DNA of 55,527 nt from Mycobacterium sp. (GCF_004298145.1 NZ_SCRH01000029.1:1-55527); one strand, 5' to 3'; counted from the first letter of the stretch, positions 26,401-34,406 are shown. Numbers and translations: made by a program. The notes: generated from the letters alone by a model not told the origin.

Positions 26401-26656
26401 CGATGTTCGGATGCCCCGAGAGCCCGCCCATGGCGTAGCCCTCGCGGAGAAATCGTTCGCGGCTCTCGTCGTCGATAAACGTCGGCAACACTTTGATAGC
26501 GACGTTTCGCCCTAGCGCAGTCTCGCGACAGCAATAGACGACCCCCGCGGCGCCTCGGGCGATCTGGCGCGCGTTGTCGAATCCGGCGGCAGCCAACTCC
26601 GCGACGAGGTCGCTCGGCCCCGGCGCCCGGGCGCGAACCTTGGGTCTTTCAGCCAT
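23471..26656 (-). CDS. Transmembrane Ser/Thr kinase with PknK-like catalytic domain and Kelch repeats
   Basis: A 1061-residue protein. The kinase domain (about 25-285) closely resembles that of PknK: Lys55 in VAIKVLP, HRDIKP at 147-152, DFG at 167-169, APE at 192-194; the Gly-loop is RGAAGVVY. A Pro/Thr-rich juxtamembrane stretch (300-438) precedes one membrane span (about 443-467). Residues from about 480 to the end hold twelve Kelch-type motifs, each ending in a GG doublet (for example GTIWIFGGIG, DRIIVTGGV, NTVYCIGGAN), enough for two six-bladed propellers outside the membrane. It lacks PknK's MalT-like C-terminus. It converges with the FHA-ABC exporter with 7 bp between stops, so the exporter is an attractive substrate. 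Confidence 0.9.
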   Translation of the reverse strand: MAERPKVRARAPGPSDLVAELAAAGFDNARQIARGAAGVVYCCRETALGRNVAIKVLPTFIDDESRERFLREGYAMGGLSGHPNIVNILRVGVTPGGKPYIVMSYCAAGSLGLRVQREGPIAWPEAMRIGVKLCGALETAHLTGTLHRDIKPANVLVNDYGEPQLTDFGTAHVAGGYETAAGLFSGTVDFLAPEVMTGDPATVETDVYSLGATLYALVAGDAAYERRSGEDLLAQYTRIRSTRVPDLRPNGIPDAVCSAIEKAMLFDPAQRPTSAAEFGRGLQESLRRNGLKPDSMAITAVGTGSGRAVRPPAGMPGEKTYTPAPRPPRIARPGERISGADSATSLINPLSDSRTTTTPVPPSRPAGRAPAVARGHYGVGVQGRVPATPNTSEPTQAIPEQTSVTDAIAPPSSPDRPPATPRGLATGAVAWFKPPGAKRKRMMAALIAVGIVVAALVLGSGLYVLLTHGDHRTVAAGQSNTPAQAKWQPITNARIARDAAATTQADGTIWIFGGIGSDHAVVANHEGYDPVIDSWKSGDDLPVPVHQAMAVTWQGNPIVLGGRRGAGAQKVASDQVWRVVNSHWVELPHMLQPRAGAAAAVVGDRIIVTGGVAANGALLDSTEIFDGNTWTLGAPIPTPRQLLAAASDGKLVYTIGGTNGNADLAAVEAYDPAARTWTKMPDLPQPRSDLGVAIADRRLVAAGGQSAGQVLKSVAVLDLATKTWAGLPDMGTARHGMAVDAVGKSVYAIGGSTAVGDGQVTATAEALQLPARLTQPAAQWRSLPDAPTPRLMMSWAVLGDKIWIMGGLRDGAALQTVESYDPRTGAWQPQPPLPIPLHHAAAATYRGEAVVLGGASSDLTQASTKVFALRGGNWVELASLTHARAAPAATVVGDKLVVAGGQNAKQLVPQTEVFDGSSWRDADNMPTPREHLAAVSDGTYMYAIGGRFLSADKNSAAFERFDPQTGTWTKLVDMPTPRGSYGATFIDGRIVAVGGEEPTRVLGVAEMYGIADGKWTTLPPLPTPRHAEAVATVGNTVYCIGGANRPTHEGPVATVEALDFL

Positions 26657-26889
26657 TTCGTGGCCTCAACTTCCCAGGCAACTGACGAATCCAGTCAAGC
26701 GTAGCGAACATGAACTCACGGCTGAACGGTTCCGGCGAGGATCGCTTGGCGATGGATCGGCCGCGGTCCGGTGGGGGATTCAATCGGTGCCTTTGGTCCT
26801 TGGGCTTGCATCTCTTCGGCCCTGACCATCACGGCCTGCCTGAGTGATCCTGCCTGTGGGTCAATAGCCGACCGGAAGCGGACTCCAAA

Positions 26890-27789
26890 ATGTGGCAACC
26901 ACCCCGTGGCACAATCTTGGTAGGCGTCGACGGCTCAACGGCGGCACTGGGCGCCGTCCGGTGGGCGGCCCGTGATGCAGCGCTACGCAATGTGCCGTTG
27001 ACTCTGGTCCATGTCGTCGACGCCCCCTTGCCGGAGTGGCTCGGGGTCACCGCGCCGGCTGGCTTCAGGCAATGGCAGGAACAGCGGGCACGCGATTTCG
27101 TCTCCTCGGCGATCAAAGTCGCCGAGCAGAGCACCGGTGAGTGCGGTCCAGTTCTGATCGATAGCAAGGTTTTTCATTCGGCCACCGTCCCGACGCTCGT
27201 CGGCATCTCCACCGAGGTGGAGATGGTCGTTGTCAGCCGCCGGGGGTGGGGCGGCGCGTTGGCCCGCAGCTTCTCGGGCTCGGTGAGTTCGGCATTGGTC
27301 TACCACGCGCATTGCCCGGTCGCAGTGATCCACGATGACGAAGCCATGATCGGCAATGTCGAGCGGGCGCCGGTGCTGGTGGGCATCGACGGCTCACCGG
27401 CATCCGAAGCGGCGACTGCGATTGCTTTCGAAGAAGCCTTCCGACGAGGCGTCGGTCTCATGGCTCTGCACGCCTGGAATGATCCCCGGGTTTCGGACTC
27501 CAGGGGGTTGCTCCAAGACTCCAAATGGGACGCTCAGCTATCCGAGGAGGAGGAGGCGCTCGCTGAACGGCTGGCGGGTTGGCACGAACGCTATCCCGAC
27601 GTCGGCGTCCATCGCAGAATCGAAATTGGTGATCCGGCACATTGGCTGATCGCGGCCTCCGAAGGGGCGCAACTGCTCGTGGTCGGTAGCCACGGCTGCA
27701 GCCGGATCAGGGGGATGTTGCTGGGATCGGTCGGTGCGGCGGTGGTCAAGAGGGCCAAAATCCCGGTGATTGTGGCGCGTCAATCCTGA
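26890..27789 (+). CDS. Tandem universal stress protein
   Basis: A 299-residue protein with two UspA domains. Domain 1 starts ILVGVDGSTAALGAVRWAA, domain 2 starts VLVGIDGSPASEAATAIAF. The ATP-binding motif of domain 2 is intact (VVGSHGCSRIRGMLLGSVG); that of domain 1 is looser (SRRGWGGALARSFSGSVS). Length and layout match the Rv2005c/Rv2026c group of DosR-regulated proteins. The 233-bp upstream region contains only a weak DosR-like match near 26860, so hypoxic induction is unproven. Confidence 0.92.
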   Translation: MWQPPRGTILVGVDGSTAALGAVRWAARDAALRNVPLTLVHVVDAPLPEWLGVTAPAGFRQWQEQRARDFVSSAIKVAEQSTGECGPVLIDSKVFHSATVPTLVGISTEVEMVVVSRRGWGGALARSFSGSVSSALVYHAHCPVAVIHDDEAMIGNVERAPVLVGIDGSPASEAATAIAFEEAFRRGVGLMALHAWNDPRVSDSRGLLQDSKWDAQLSEEEEALAERLAGWHERYPDVGVHRRIEIGDPAHWLIAASEGAQLLVVGSHGCSRIRGMLLGSVGAAVVKRAKIPVIVARQS

Positions 27790-27887
27790 CGGCACCCGTT
27801 TTGTATTCGGGTTTTGAGGGCTTCACGAGCAGCTACTTCGCCGCAGGCACTAGAGAAGACCGGCGCTGCCGGGCGAGACTGGCAGCT

Positions 27888-28352
27888 ATGAGTTTCGTGG
27901 AGGAAAAGGTGCTCCCACAGCTGCTGCGGGTGCACGACACGGTGTATCGGAAGACGAACGGCTGGATCGGTCACCGCGCGCTGTGGATACCGAGCCTGCT
28001 ACTGCATACCGTCGGCGCGAAAACCGGCAAACACCGCACGGCGTCGCTGACCTACGCCCGCGACGGCGACAACTATCTGGTCGTCGCCTCCAAGGGCGGC
28101 GCGCCCGAAGCCCCCGGCTGGTACCACAACCTGAAGGCCAACCCCGACGTCGAGATCAACGTCGGCCCAAGGCGTTTCGCTGTCACCGCCCGACCGGTGC
28201 GGCCCGAGGACCCCGACTACTCGCGACTGTGGGAGATCGTCAACAAGAACAACCAAAACCGCTACGTCGAGTATCAGAAGCGGACGTCGCGACCCATCCC
28301 GATCGTGGTCTTGCAGCCGAAGAGTCAGCGGGGATCTGACGGCCGGCCATGA
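27888..28352 (+). CDS. Deazaflavin (F420)-dependent nitroreductase family protein
   Basis: A 154-residue split beta-barrel of the Ddn family, which uses F420H2 to reduce quinones and, in some members, nitroimidazole prodrugs. Family motifs: LLHTVGAKTGKHRTASLTYA, DGDNYLVVASKGG and APGWYHNLKANPDVEINVG. The ATG at 27888 (MSFVEEKVLP) starts the usual N-terminal helix; the open frame extends about 30 residues further upstream without homology. It is same-strand and 98 bp after the USP gene. The native substrate is not evident. Confidence 0.9.
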   Translation: MSFVEEKVLPQLLRVHDTVYRKTNGWIGHRALWIPSLLLHTVGAKTGKHRTASLTYARDGDNYLVVASKGGAPEAPGWYHNLKANPDVEINVGPRRFAVTARPVRPEDPDYSRLWEIVNKNNQNRYVEYQKRTSRPIPIVVLQPKSQRGSDGRP

Positions 28353-28485
28353 AAAGCCTGTCGTATTGCCAGTCGACATGCGATGCGCTGAGCAGGTTTG
28401 AAATCCCGAGTCGGGATACGCACCAGCGGTGGCCAATCAAGCGGCTACCGCTTCTTGACCACAGCAACCTAGGGAAGGAGTTGGC

Positions 28486-28941
28486 ATGATGCTCTCCAAG
28501 GTCGCCATAAAGACGACGACAGTCGCCGCCGGCATCGCGACGGCGGGAATCATGATGGCGACACCGGCGTGGGCGGACCCGCAAGTCGTAGCGTTTGGTC
28601 AATCTGCCGAGGTGTCCAGCGCAAACGCCGCCATCGACTACACCGTGAACAACCTGCAGCCCAGCGGCCACAATGACGGCATCTGGTACTCCGATGTGAC
28701 GGCCAGGAGCGTCAGCGGTTCCCCGACTCCGGTCATCGCCGACTTCAACGCGCGCGCCGTTAACAGCTCGACCTACGCGGTGATGAAAGGGCACGAAGTG
28801 GACGGCCTCCCTAACCAGCCGATCGCACCGAGCACCCAGGCAACCGGGCGGCTCTACTTCGATGTTCGAGGCGGCACGGCCCCGGACAGCGTTGTCTACC
28901 GCGATGCCGCCGGCGTCGACAAGATCGTCTGGAAGAGCTAG
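28486..28941 (+). CDS. MPT63-family secreted protein
   Basis: A 151-residue protein with a signal peptide (VAAGIATAGIMMATPAWA, cleavage before DPQ) and an immunoglobulin-like beta-sandwich domain of the MPT63/MPB63 (DUF1942) family. The signatures PVIADFNARAVNSSTYAVM and QATGRLYFDVRG parallel the M. tuberculosis antigen Rv1926c. Role in the host or cell envelope is unknown. AAGGAG lies just before the ATG at 28486. It is a stand-alone gene. Confidence 0.88.
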   Translation: MMLSKVAIKTTTVAAGIATAGIMMATPAWADPQVVAFGQSAEVSSANAAIDYTVNNLQPSGHNDGIWYSDVTARSVSGSPTPVIADFNARAVNSSTYAVMKGHEVDGLPNQPIAPSTQATGRLYFDVRGGTAPDSVVYRDAAGVDKIVWKS

Positions 28942-29160
28942 CGGCGCAGGGGTTTAATTCGCCCAGGGCGGTCGGGTCGGCGTCACGTCTCGGGTGCCGT
29001 CATGCGGCTCTTCTCAGCCATACCTAGTGGTCGTGCAGCACCGATCGGACGGCCGATTCTCAAATATCGCGTCAAACATCCGCCCACCTGGGCCATGATC
29101 CGGGGCCGTGAAGTCCATTCCTCCGCGCAGGCATGCCCTCCGCTCAGGCTTGGTGGGTAG

Positions 29161-29895
29161 TCAGACTGCCGTGGTGCCGCCGTCGACAATCAACTCCATA
29201 CCATTGACATAGCTTGAGTCGTCCGAGGCGAGGAACAGTGCGACCGTCGCAATCTCCCCAGGACCGCCCATCTTTCCCCGCGGGATCAATGCCTCAAACT
29301 GCGCCTTCGCGTCCTCGTCGAACAACTGCTCCTGTATCGGCGTGGCGACCTGGCCAGGGGTCAGCACGTTGACCCGGATCCTCCTGTCCTTCAACTCGGA
29401 CAACCACACGCGAGCGTAGGCATGCAGTACAGCCTTGCTCGCCGCGTACACACTCCAGAAAGGAAAGCCCCTAACCGACGCGATTGACCCGGTCATGAAG
29501 ATCGAGCCACCGTCGTTGAACAGTGGCAACGCCTTCTGCACCGTAAACAGCGTGCCGCGCGCGTTCAGCCCGAAAGTGGCATCGAAGTGCTGCTGCGTGA
29601 TCTCGCCGAGCTTGCGCTCCTCGCCCATCCCGGCACTCGTCCACAACACGTCGACGGCGCCCTTTTCCCGCCTGACCGCGTCGAACAACCGGTCCAGATC
29701 GTCCAGGTTGGCCGAATCAGCCTGCACGCCGGTCACGTTCCGGCCGATCAGCCTGACGGCTTCATCCAGAGCTTCCTGCCGCCGACCCGAGATGAAAACA
29801 TGAGCTCCTTCGTCAACGAACAACTTGGCACCGGCCAGCGCCATACCGCTTGATCCACCCGTGATCACCGCTACCTTGCCGTCAAGCTTTCCCAT
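29161..29895 (-). CDS. SDR family oxidoreductase
   Basis: A 244-residue Rossmann-fold short-chain dehydrogenase. The catalytic Ser is in FMTGSIASVRG and the YxxxK in VYAASKAVLH. The C-terminus is family-typical (FLASDDSSYVNGMELIVDGG). The cofactor loop reads TGGSSGMAL instead of TGGxxGIG, so the third glycine is Ala19. The ATG at 29895 lies inside the 3' end of the LLM gene (14-bp overlap), indicating a shared transcript. It probably oxidises or reduces a hydroxyl/keto group in the same pathway as the LLM enzyme. Confidence 0.9.
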   Translation of the reverse strand: MGKLDGKVAVITGGSSGMALAGAKLFVDEGAHVFISGRRQEALDEAVRLIGRNVTGVQADSANLDDLDRLFDAVRREKGAVDVLWTSAGMGEERKLGEITQQHFDATFGLNARGTLFTVQKALPLFNDGGSIFMTGSIASVRGFPFWSVYAASKAVLHAYARVWLSELKDRRIRVNVLTPGQVATPIQEQLFDEDAKAQFEALIPRGKMGGPGEIATVALFLASDDSSYVNGMELIVDGGTTAV

Positions 29896-30781
29896 GATCA
29901 CCCCGTCGGGCGATTACCTGACCCGCGAAGTCAAGCAACTGGTCAAGGCTGGGGAACATTGCGAAGGCATCCACGATCGCCTCATCAACACCGGACCCGG
30001 CGAAGCGCTCGAGCTTGTCGGCAACCGAGTCAACCGACGTACCCGGTTCGAGGTTGATCCGCATGGCCGTCTTCAACGCGTCAGGGTCGCGGCCGGCGTC
30101 CTGCGCCGCACCGCGCGCAATCGACCACAAGTGGTCGGTGACCTCGTCCTGTAGCCCCTCGACCCCAAGCCAGCCGATGCCGCTGCGGCCGACCCGGCGC
30201 ATCGCGGCCTCGCTGACACCGCCGATCCAGATGGGCGGACCGCCGGCCTGGACCGGGCGCAGGTCGGCATGGACCGGCGGCAGCGAGAAGAACTCGCTCT
30301 CCCAGGACACCGGGGTGGTCGTCCACCACTCGTGCAGGAAGGCCAACAGGTCATCGAGCATCTTCCCGCGCCGGCGCCAGTCCGCGCCGCGGGCGATGTC
30401 GTGTTCGTCCTTCATCCACCCGATTCCCACGCCAACATCAAGGCGGCCGCCGCTGAGCACGTCGAGCGTGGTCAGCAGCCGGGCCAGGTGCGGCGGCTCG
30501 TAGTAGAACGTGCTGAGCGTGCTGGAGTTCAGCCGCACCCGGCTGGTCGCTGTCGCGGCGACCGTCCACAGCAGCACCGGATCGAGGTAGCGGGTCATCT
30601 GCGGCGGGTACGGCTGCTCTTTACCCGGATAGGTGCTATGCATATCGACCGGCGTGACCAGGCGATCCCCGACCCACAGCGTGTCGTAGCCAAGGTCCTC
30701 GAGTCCGCGGCAGAACGCGCTCAGACCAGCGGCGCTGCTGATAGCGGGCCCGACTATGGGAATTGCGAAACCAAGCTTCAT
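29882..30781 (-). CDS. LLM-class F420-dependent oxidoreductase
   Basis: A 299-residue luciferase-like enzyme: MKLGFAIPIVGPA, YDTLWVGDRLVTP, VRLNSSTLSTFYYEPPHLAR, GRLDVGVGIGWMKDEHD and GPPIWIGGVSEAAMRR. It is upstream of and overlaps the SDR gene, and is 72 bp downstream of the F420-reductase-like gene on the same strand. Three redox genes (reductase-like, LLM, SDR) in a row, divergent from a MarR regulator, form a plausible inducible detoxification or catabolic unit. Confidence 0.88.
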   Translation of the reverse strand: MKLGFAIPIVGPAISSAAGLSAFCRGLEDLGYDTLWVGDRLVTPVDMHSTYPGKEQPYPPQMTRYLDPVLLWTVAATATSRVRLNSSTLSTFYYEPPHLARLLTTLDVLSGGRLDVGVGIGWMKDEHDIARGADWRRRGKMLDDLLAFLHEWWTTTPVSWESEFFSLPPVHADLRPVQAGGPPIWIGGVSEAAMRRVGRSGIGWLGVEGLQDEVTDHLWSIARGAAQDAGRDPDALKTAMRINLEPGTSVDSVADKLERFAGSGVDEAIVDAFAMFPSLDQLLDFAGQVIARRGDHGKA

Positions 30782-30853
30782 CGTGAGAATCCTTTCGGTG
30801 ATTTATCAACCATTGGCAGGGCGCGGGCGCCCCTGTTCGTTCGGCGGTACGGC

Positions 30854-31477
30854 TCAGCCGGGAACGGTGGCGCCGAGGGCGAAGTCGAAATTCCCCACCC
30901 CGTGACGGGCGAGGCCCATCACGACCACGCCCGTTCCTTCCAGCCAGTGCGCCATGTTCAAGCCGCCGACGTCCAGCGGGCGCAGCTCGAGGCTCTCGAT
31001 GAACTCCCCCACGCCCGCCTTGGCGCGCGCGTCGTCGCCGGCGATGAAGACGTCGAGCGGCCGGCCCTGGGCGAGGACAACACCGAAAATCGTGTTGAAT
31101 GCCTTCACCACGCTGGCACTGGCCGGGGCGGCCTTGGCGACTTCCTGCGCGATCGAGGTGCCATCGGGGATGGCCAGCCCGTCGGCCGCGGAATTGAAGG
31201 GGTTGCTGATGTCGACGATGACCTTGCCCGCGAGGGCGTCGCCGTACTGGGTGACGACCGGAACGACATTGGCGTACAGCAGGGCCACGATGACGATGTC
31301 CCCGGCCGGGACGGCGCCGAACTCTCCCGTCGTCGCGCTGCCGCCGAGAGCCTTGGCCAGGTCAGCGGCCTTGGACTGATCGCGGCCGATGACCTCGACG
31401 GTGTTGCCGCCCGCTACCGCCAGCGCGCCGATGGCGCGGGCCATGTTCCCGGTGCCGATGATGCTGATGCTGCTCAT
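30854..31477 (-). CDS. NADPH-dependent F420 reductase-like protein
   Basis: A 207-residue Rossmann protein with N-terminal dinucleotide loop SIIGTGNMARAIGALAVAGG and the later VKAFNTIFG segment seen in F420:NADP+ oxidoreductases (Fno-like). The ATG at 31477 (MSSISIIGTGN) starts right at the first strand. It lies first in a leftward gene row with an LLM enzyme and an SDR, and is divergent from MarR across 88 bp containing an inverted repeat. It may regenerate F420H2 for the LLM enzyme, though members of this fold also act on other substrates. Confidence 0.82.
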   Translation of the reverse strand: MSSISIIGTGNMARAIGALAVAGGNTVEVIGRDQSKAADLAKALGGSATTGEFGAVPAGDIVIVALLYANVVPVVTQYGDALAGKVIVDISNPFNSAADGLAIPDGTSIAQEVAKAAPASASVVKAFNTIFGVVLAQGRPLDVFIAGDDARAKAGVGEFIESLELRPLDVGGLNMAHWLEGTGVVVMGLARHGVGNFDFALGATVPG

Positions 31478-31510
31478 GAGGGTGTCCAATCTTGGAGATG
31501 ATGTCGAAAA

Positions 31511-31554
31511 GGTTGACGTATCTACCTTAATCCGAATTTGTTGATGCGTCAACC
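31511..31554. promoter_or_regulatory. Inverted repeat, probable MarR operator
   Basis: GGTTGACG (31511-31518) is repeated inverted as CGTCAACC (31547-31554). The right half also forms a near-palindrome TTGATGCGTCAA (31541-31552). The site lies between the divergent F420-reductase-like gene and marR, 12 bp before the regulator ATG. Confidence 0.7.
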
Positions 31555-31565
31555 AATCGGGTAGC

Positions 31566-32057
31566 ATGGGGGAGATGGAACCGAACTGGCTGAACCCTCG
31601 CGAAGACCGCGCCTGGCGGGCCTTCCAGCACGCGCATCATCGGCTCGACGTGCACCTGAACCGGGGCCTGCAGGGATCCGGCCTGTCCGGGGCCGACTAC
31701 GAGATCCTGGCGGTGCTCTCGGGCCATGACGGGGACCGCATGCCCGCCCGCGACCTGTGCAACACGCTGGGCTGGGAGAAGAGCCGTGTCTCCCACCAGG
31801 TGCGGCGCATGCAGAAGGGCGGGCTGATCGGCCGCGAGCCCAACCCCGACGACGCCCGCAGCACGATGGTCTGTCTGCTGCCGGCGGGCCGCGCCGCCAT
31901 CGAGAAGGCGGCGCCCAGGCACGTGGAGGACGTCCGCCGGAACTTCATCGACCTGCTCACCCCGGCTGAGCTTGACATGCTCGCCGCCCTCAACGAACGA
32001 GTCCTGCGCCACCTCGCCAAAGGCGACGACTCCCCCGCCGAAGACGAGGCCTCGTAG
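31566..32057 (+). CDS. MarR family transcriptional regulator
   Basis: A 163-residue winged-helix regulator. The core is SGADYEILAVLSGHDGDRMP, then the recognition helix region WEKSRVSHQVRRMQKGGLI and the wing REPNPDDARSTMVCLLPAG. The ATG at 31566 (or 31575) is just downstream of an inverted repeat. It is divergent from the F420-reductase-like/LLM/SDR gene row and probably represses it and itself until a phenolic or other ligand binds. Confidence 0.92.
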   Translation: MGEMEPNWLNPREDRAWRAFQHAHHRLDVHLNRGLQGSGLSGADYEILAVLSGHDGDRMPARDLCNTLGWEKSRVSHQVRRMQKGGLIGREPNPDDARSTMVCLLPAGRAAIEKAAPRHVEDVRRNFIDLLTPAELDMLAALNERVLRHLAKGDDSPAEDEAS

Positions 32058-32081
32058 CCTTCATCAGCCGTGAGCATTTCA

Positions 32082-32105
32082 GCCCCCGCATACCAGGGCC
32101 TTTTT
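32082..32105 (+). terminator. Possible intrinsic terminator after marR
   Basis: GCCC... pairs with ...GGGC across a 10-base loop, followed by CTTTTT (32100-32105). It ends 4 bp before the 3' end of the convergent tmRNA gene. Stem is short, so the call is tentative. Confidence 0.4.
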
Positions 32106-32108
32106 CAG

Positions 32109-32473
32109 TGGAGCTGCCGGGAATCGAACCCGGGTCCTACGGCATTCCCTCAAGACTTCTCCGTGCGCAGTTCGCTATGCCTCTACTCGGATCTCCCGGT
32201 CACGCGAACAAGCCAGGATGACGATCCCAGTCGCTGTTGGTGTCCCGATAAGTCCCGCGACCGAACTCATCAGTGGATCCCTCTAGCTGACGCCAGGCTC
32301 CGGGTCGAGGGCGTTCCCGGTCTGACGGACTAGCTGTCGCTTAGGCAGCGAGAGCGTAGTCGCGCTGATGTGAATCGGCGCTTATCTGTTTGCAACGACG
32401 CTTACGGTGGTCAGTTGCCTGCACCGGCACGCTTCCCTTGATTCGATGCGCGAAGTCGAAACCTTTCAGCCCC
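32109..32473 (-). ncRNA. ssrA: tmRNA (transfer-messenger RNA)
   Basis: The 5' end reads GGGGCTGAAAGG (complement of 32462-32473). The 3' end has the T-arm GGGTTCGATTCCC and the acceptor strand CAGCTCC followed by discriminator A at 32109; the 7-bp acceptor stem pairs with the 5' end. CCA is not encoded. Length of 365 nt plus CCA equals the 368-nt M. tuberculosis tmRNA. The resume frame (complement of 32341-32379) encodes ADSHQRDYALAA then UAA, the mycobacterial proteolysis tag. With SmpB (34407-34916) it rescues stalled ribosomes. Confidence 0.97.
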
Positions 32474-32674
32474 TCGCACCCCGCCGACTTTCGGCAGGAA
32501 TATCAATGGTACCTGCCTATCAACCAGCGGCAACGGGATTATCTTCCAGCGCAGGGCGAGCGTCGACTCGTTGCGCGGAAAACCCCTTGAATCCGCCCCC
32601 GATATCAGCGCAACAACCCGACGTTCGCGCGAGAGTGAGTGGCGCGAAAGGCGCGAAAAGGCGACGAAAAGCGA

Positions 32675-33520
32675 TCAGATCACGAAGTTCAGGTGCTCGA
32701 CGATCTGAGCGGCCACCTCTTTGTCGCCGCCGAGCTCGACGTCCTGACGACGCGCGGGGCACATCGGCCGGCCGCCGGCGAGCCTGGTGAACTGCAGCCC
32801 GTCCAGCCGGATCGTCGCGGTGGGCTCCCGCCCGGCGAAGTCGTCGACCACCGCGGCGCGGCCGTCGACGCTCACCCGGATGGTGCGGGCCAGCGGGCCG
32901 GTCAGCTCGAACTGGACGCGTGACCCCTCGGGGGCCCTGGCCAGCCTTCCCACGACGTAGCCCATCGTGGCGCCCATTTCGTCGACGGCAAGCGACGCCG
33001 CGGGACGGGCGAGCTCGTCATCGGACGGTGGGCGCCCAAGCGCCACGCGGATGTCTTGCTCGTGCATCCAGCAGTCGAACACCCGGATCCGCATGAAACG
33101 GCCGTAGGTGTCCGGGCCCGTGGGAGTCGGCGTCACCGCGTCCCACTCCTCGTCGGACAGGTTCGTCAAAGCCGTGCGCCGATCGTTGGTGATCGCCCTG
33201 AAGCTTTCCAACACGTCGGCATCGGCGTGCGCGCCCAGATGGCGAACCCAGCACTCGTTCATCGCTCCGATGTCGTTGCGCACGTGCTCGAGCGCGGAGA
33301 CGTCGATATCGGGCTGGGGTGCGGCGATGCCGGCGAGGAAGGACTCGGTGCCGATCATGTGCGACACCAGGGCTTTGACATCCCAGCCCGGCAGCGGACT
33401 CGCGGCCCGCCATTGCGTCTCGGACAATCCGGCCAACAGCGCGTCGATGTCGTCCCAGACGGCGAAGAGACCGGAGAGGACGGCGGACTTGTCGAGCTTG
33501 GTGACGCGGCGATCGGCCAT
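32675..33520 (-). CDS. Mycothiol-dependent maleylpyruvate isomerase-family protein (Rv3099c-like)
   Basis: A 281-residue DinB/MDMPI-fold protein. N-terminal helices contain LLAGLSETQWRAASPLPGWD and VKALVSHMIGTESFLAG, whose His lies in the metal-site position of the family; FDCWMHEQDIRVALGRP supplies another. The C-terminal SCP2-like part follows. The family either isomerises maleylpyruvate with mycothiol or is of unknown function. The ATG at 33520 (MADRRVTKLDKSAV) is chosen; the longer open frame upstream reads antisense through the transporter gene. Order matches Rv3099c, next to smpB. Confidence 0.87.
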   Translation of the reverse strand: MADRRVTKLDKSAVLSGLFAVWDDIDALLAGLSETQWRAASPLPGWDVKALVSHMIGTESFLAGIAAPQPDIDVSALEHVRNDIGAMNECWVRHLGAHADADVLESFRAITNDRRTALTNLSDEEWDAVTPTPTGPDTYGRFMRIRVFDCWMHEQDIRVALGRPPSDDELARPAASLAVDEMGATMGYVVGRLARAPEGSRVQFELTGPLARTIRVSVDGRAAVVDDFAGREPTATIRLDGLQFTRLAGGRPMCPARRQDVELGGDKEVAAQIVEHLNFVI

Positions 33521-33567
33521 GGTCAGGATCGTAGGCCGATCGGCTGCGCGCTCGACAGAAGGCCGCG

Positions 33568-34353
33568 TCAGGCCGAGGCGATCATCGCCACGGATCCCAT
33601 GGCGAGCACCATGCCGATCCCCTGCAAACGGGTCACCCGCTCGCGCAGCACGACCACCGCCAGCACCACCGTCGCGGCCGGATAGAGCGAGATCAAGATG
33701 CTGGCCAACGACAGCAGCCAAGTGTGCAGGGCCACCAGCATGGTGATGTTGGCGAAGATGTCCAGCACGGCCACCGCCACCGCCAAATGTAACGGCCGCC
33801 CGCGGGGCACCTTCAGGTTCTGGCTTGTTCCGGCCATGGCGAACACCACCAGGCTGGCCGCCACCCGGGCGAAGACCAGGGGCCAGAGCTTGCTGACATG
33901 CGGAGCCTGATGCAGGAACACCAGGTTCAGACCCATCGCCGAGCCGGCAACGACCGTGAGCCAGGCCACTTTTGGGGTGAATCGGTACGGCGATCCCTCC
34001 ACGGGGGCCTCGCGGCTGACCAGCATCACCGCCGCCAGGGCCAGGGCGACACCCACCAGGGCCGCGTGCCCCGGCCGCTCCCCCAACGCCATACCGACCG
34101 CCACGGGCACCGCGGCGTTCAGGACGGCCGCCAACGGTGAGACGACCGAAATCGGTCCGGAACCCAGCGCCGCAAAGAACGCCCACATGCCGAAGGCCAT
34201 GCCGATGCCATAGAGGCAGCCCCACAAGACCGCACCGGCATGAATCGGGCCACCGACGAAGGCGGCCATGACGACCAACAGGAGCGTCTCGATGGGGTAG
34301 GCGACGAGCATGACGCGCAGCGCGGCCACCCGCCGGGCCGCGACTCCGCCCAC
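33568..34353 (-). CDS. EamA/DMT family transporter
   Basis: An integral membrane protein with two EamA repeats and about nine to ten spans (for example IETLLLVVMAAFVGGP, GVALALAAVMLVS, VVLAVVVLRERVTRLQGIG). Family members export amino acids or metabolites or are uncharacterised. The GTG at 34353 is the first standard start, but EamA-like sequence (AYAQLSAVTYGVSDFVGG) reads in frame up to 34410, overlapping the smpB stop, and there is no ATG/GTG/TTG there. The true start may be a CTG at 34410, or the N-terminus is slightly eroded. Confidence 0.82.
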   Translation of the reverse strand: MGGVAARRVAALRVMLVAYPIETLLLVVMAAFVGGPIHAGAVLWGCLYGIGMAFGMWAFFAALGSGPISVVSPLAAVLNAAVPVAVGMALGERPGHAALVGVALALAAVMLVSREAPVEGSPYRFTPKVAWLTVVAGSAMGLNLVFLHQAPHVSKLWPLVFARVAASLVVFAMAGTSQNLKVPRGRPLHLAVAVAVLDIFANITMLVALHTWLLSLASILISLYPAATVVLAVVVLRERVTRLQGIGMVLAMGSVAMIASA

Positions 34354-34406
34354 AAAATCGCTGACACCGTAAGTAACGGCCGACAGCTGGGCGTAAGCGG
34401 CCCCGA

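Noticed and set aside
26845..26885. DosR box before the tandem USP gene
   Set aside because: TGTGGGTCAATAGCCGACC matches the consensus at only about half the positions; too weak to list as a site.
30269..31501. A 410-codon plus-strand frame
   Set aside because: Antisense to the LLM and F420-reductase-like genes, with no recognisable domain.
32675..34225. A single 516-residue protein
   Set aside because: Only the last 281 residues (from 33520) have MDMPI homology. The upstream part is an out-of-frame reading of the EamA transporter gene.
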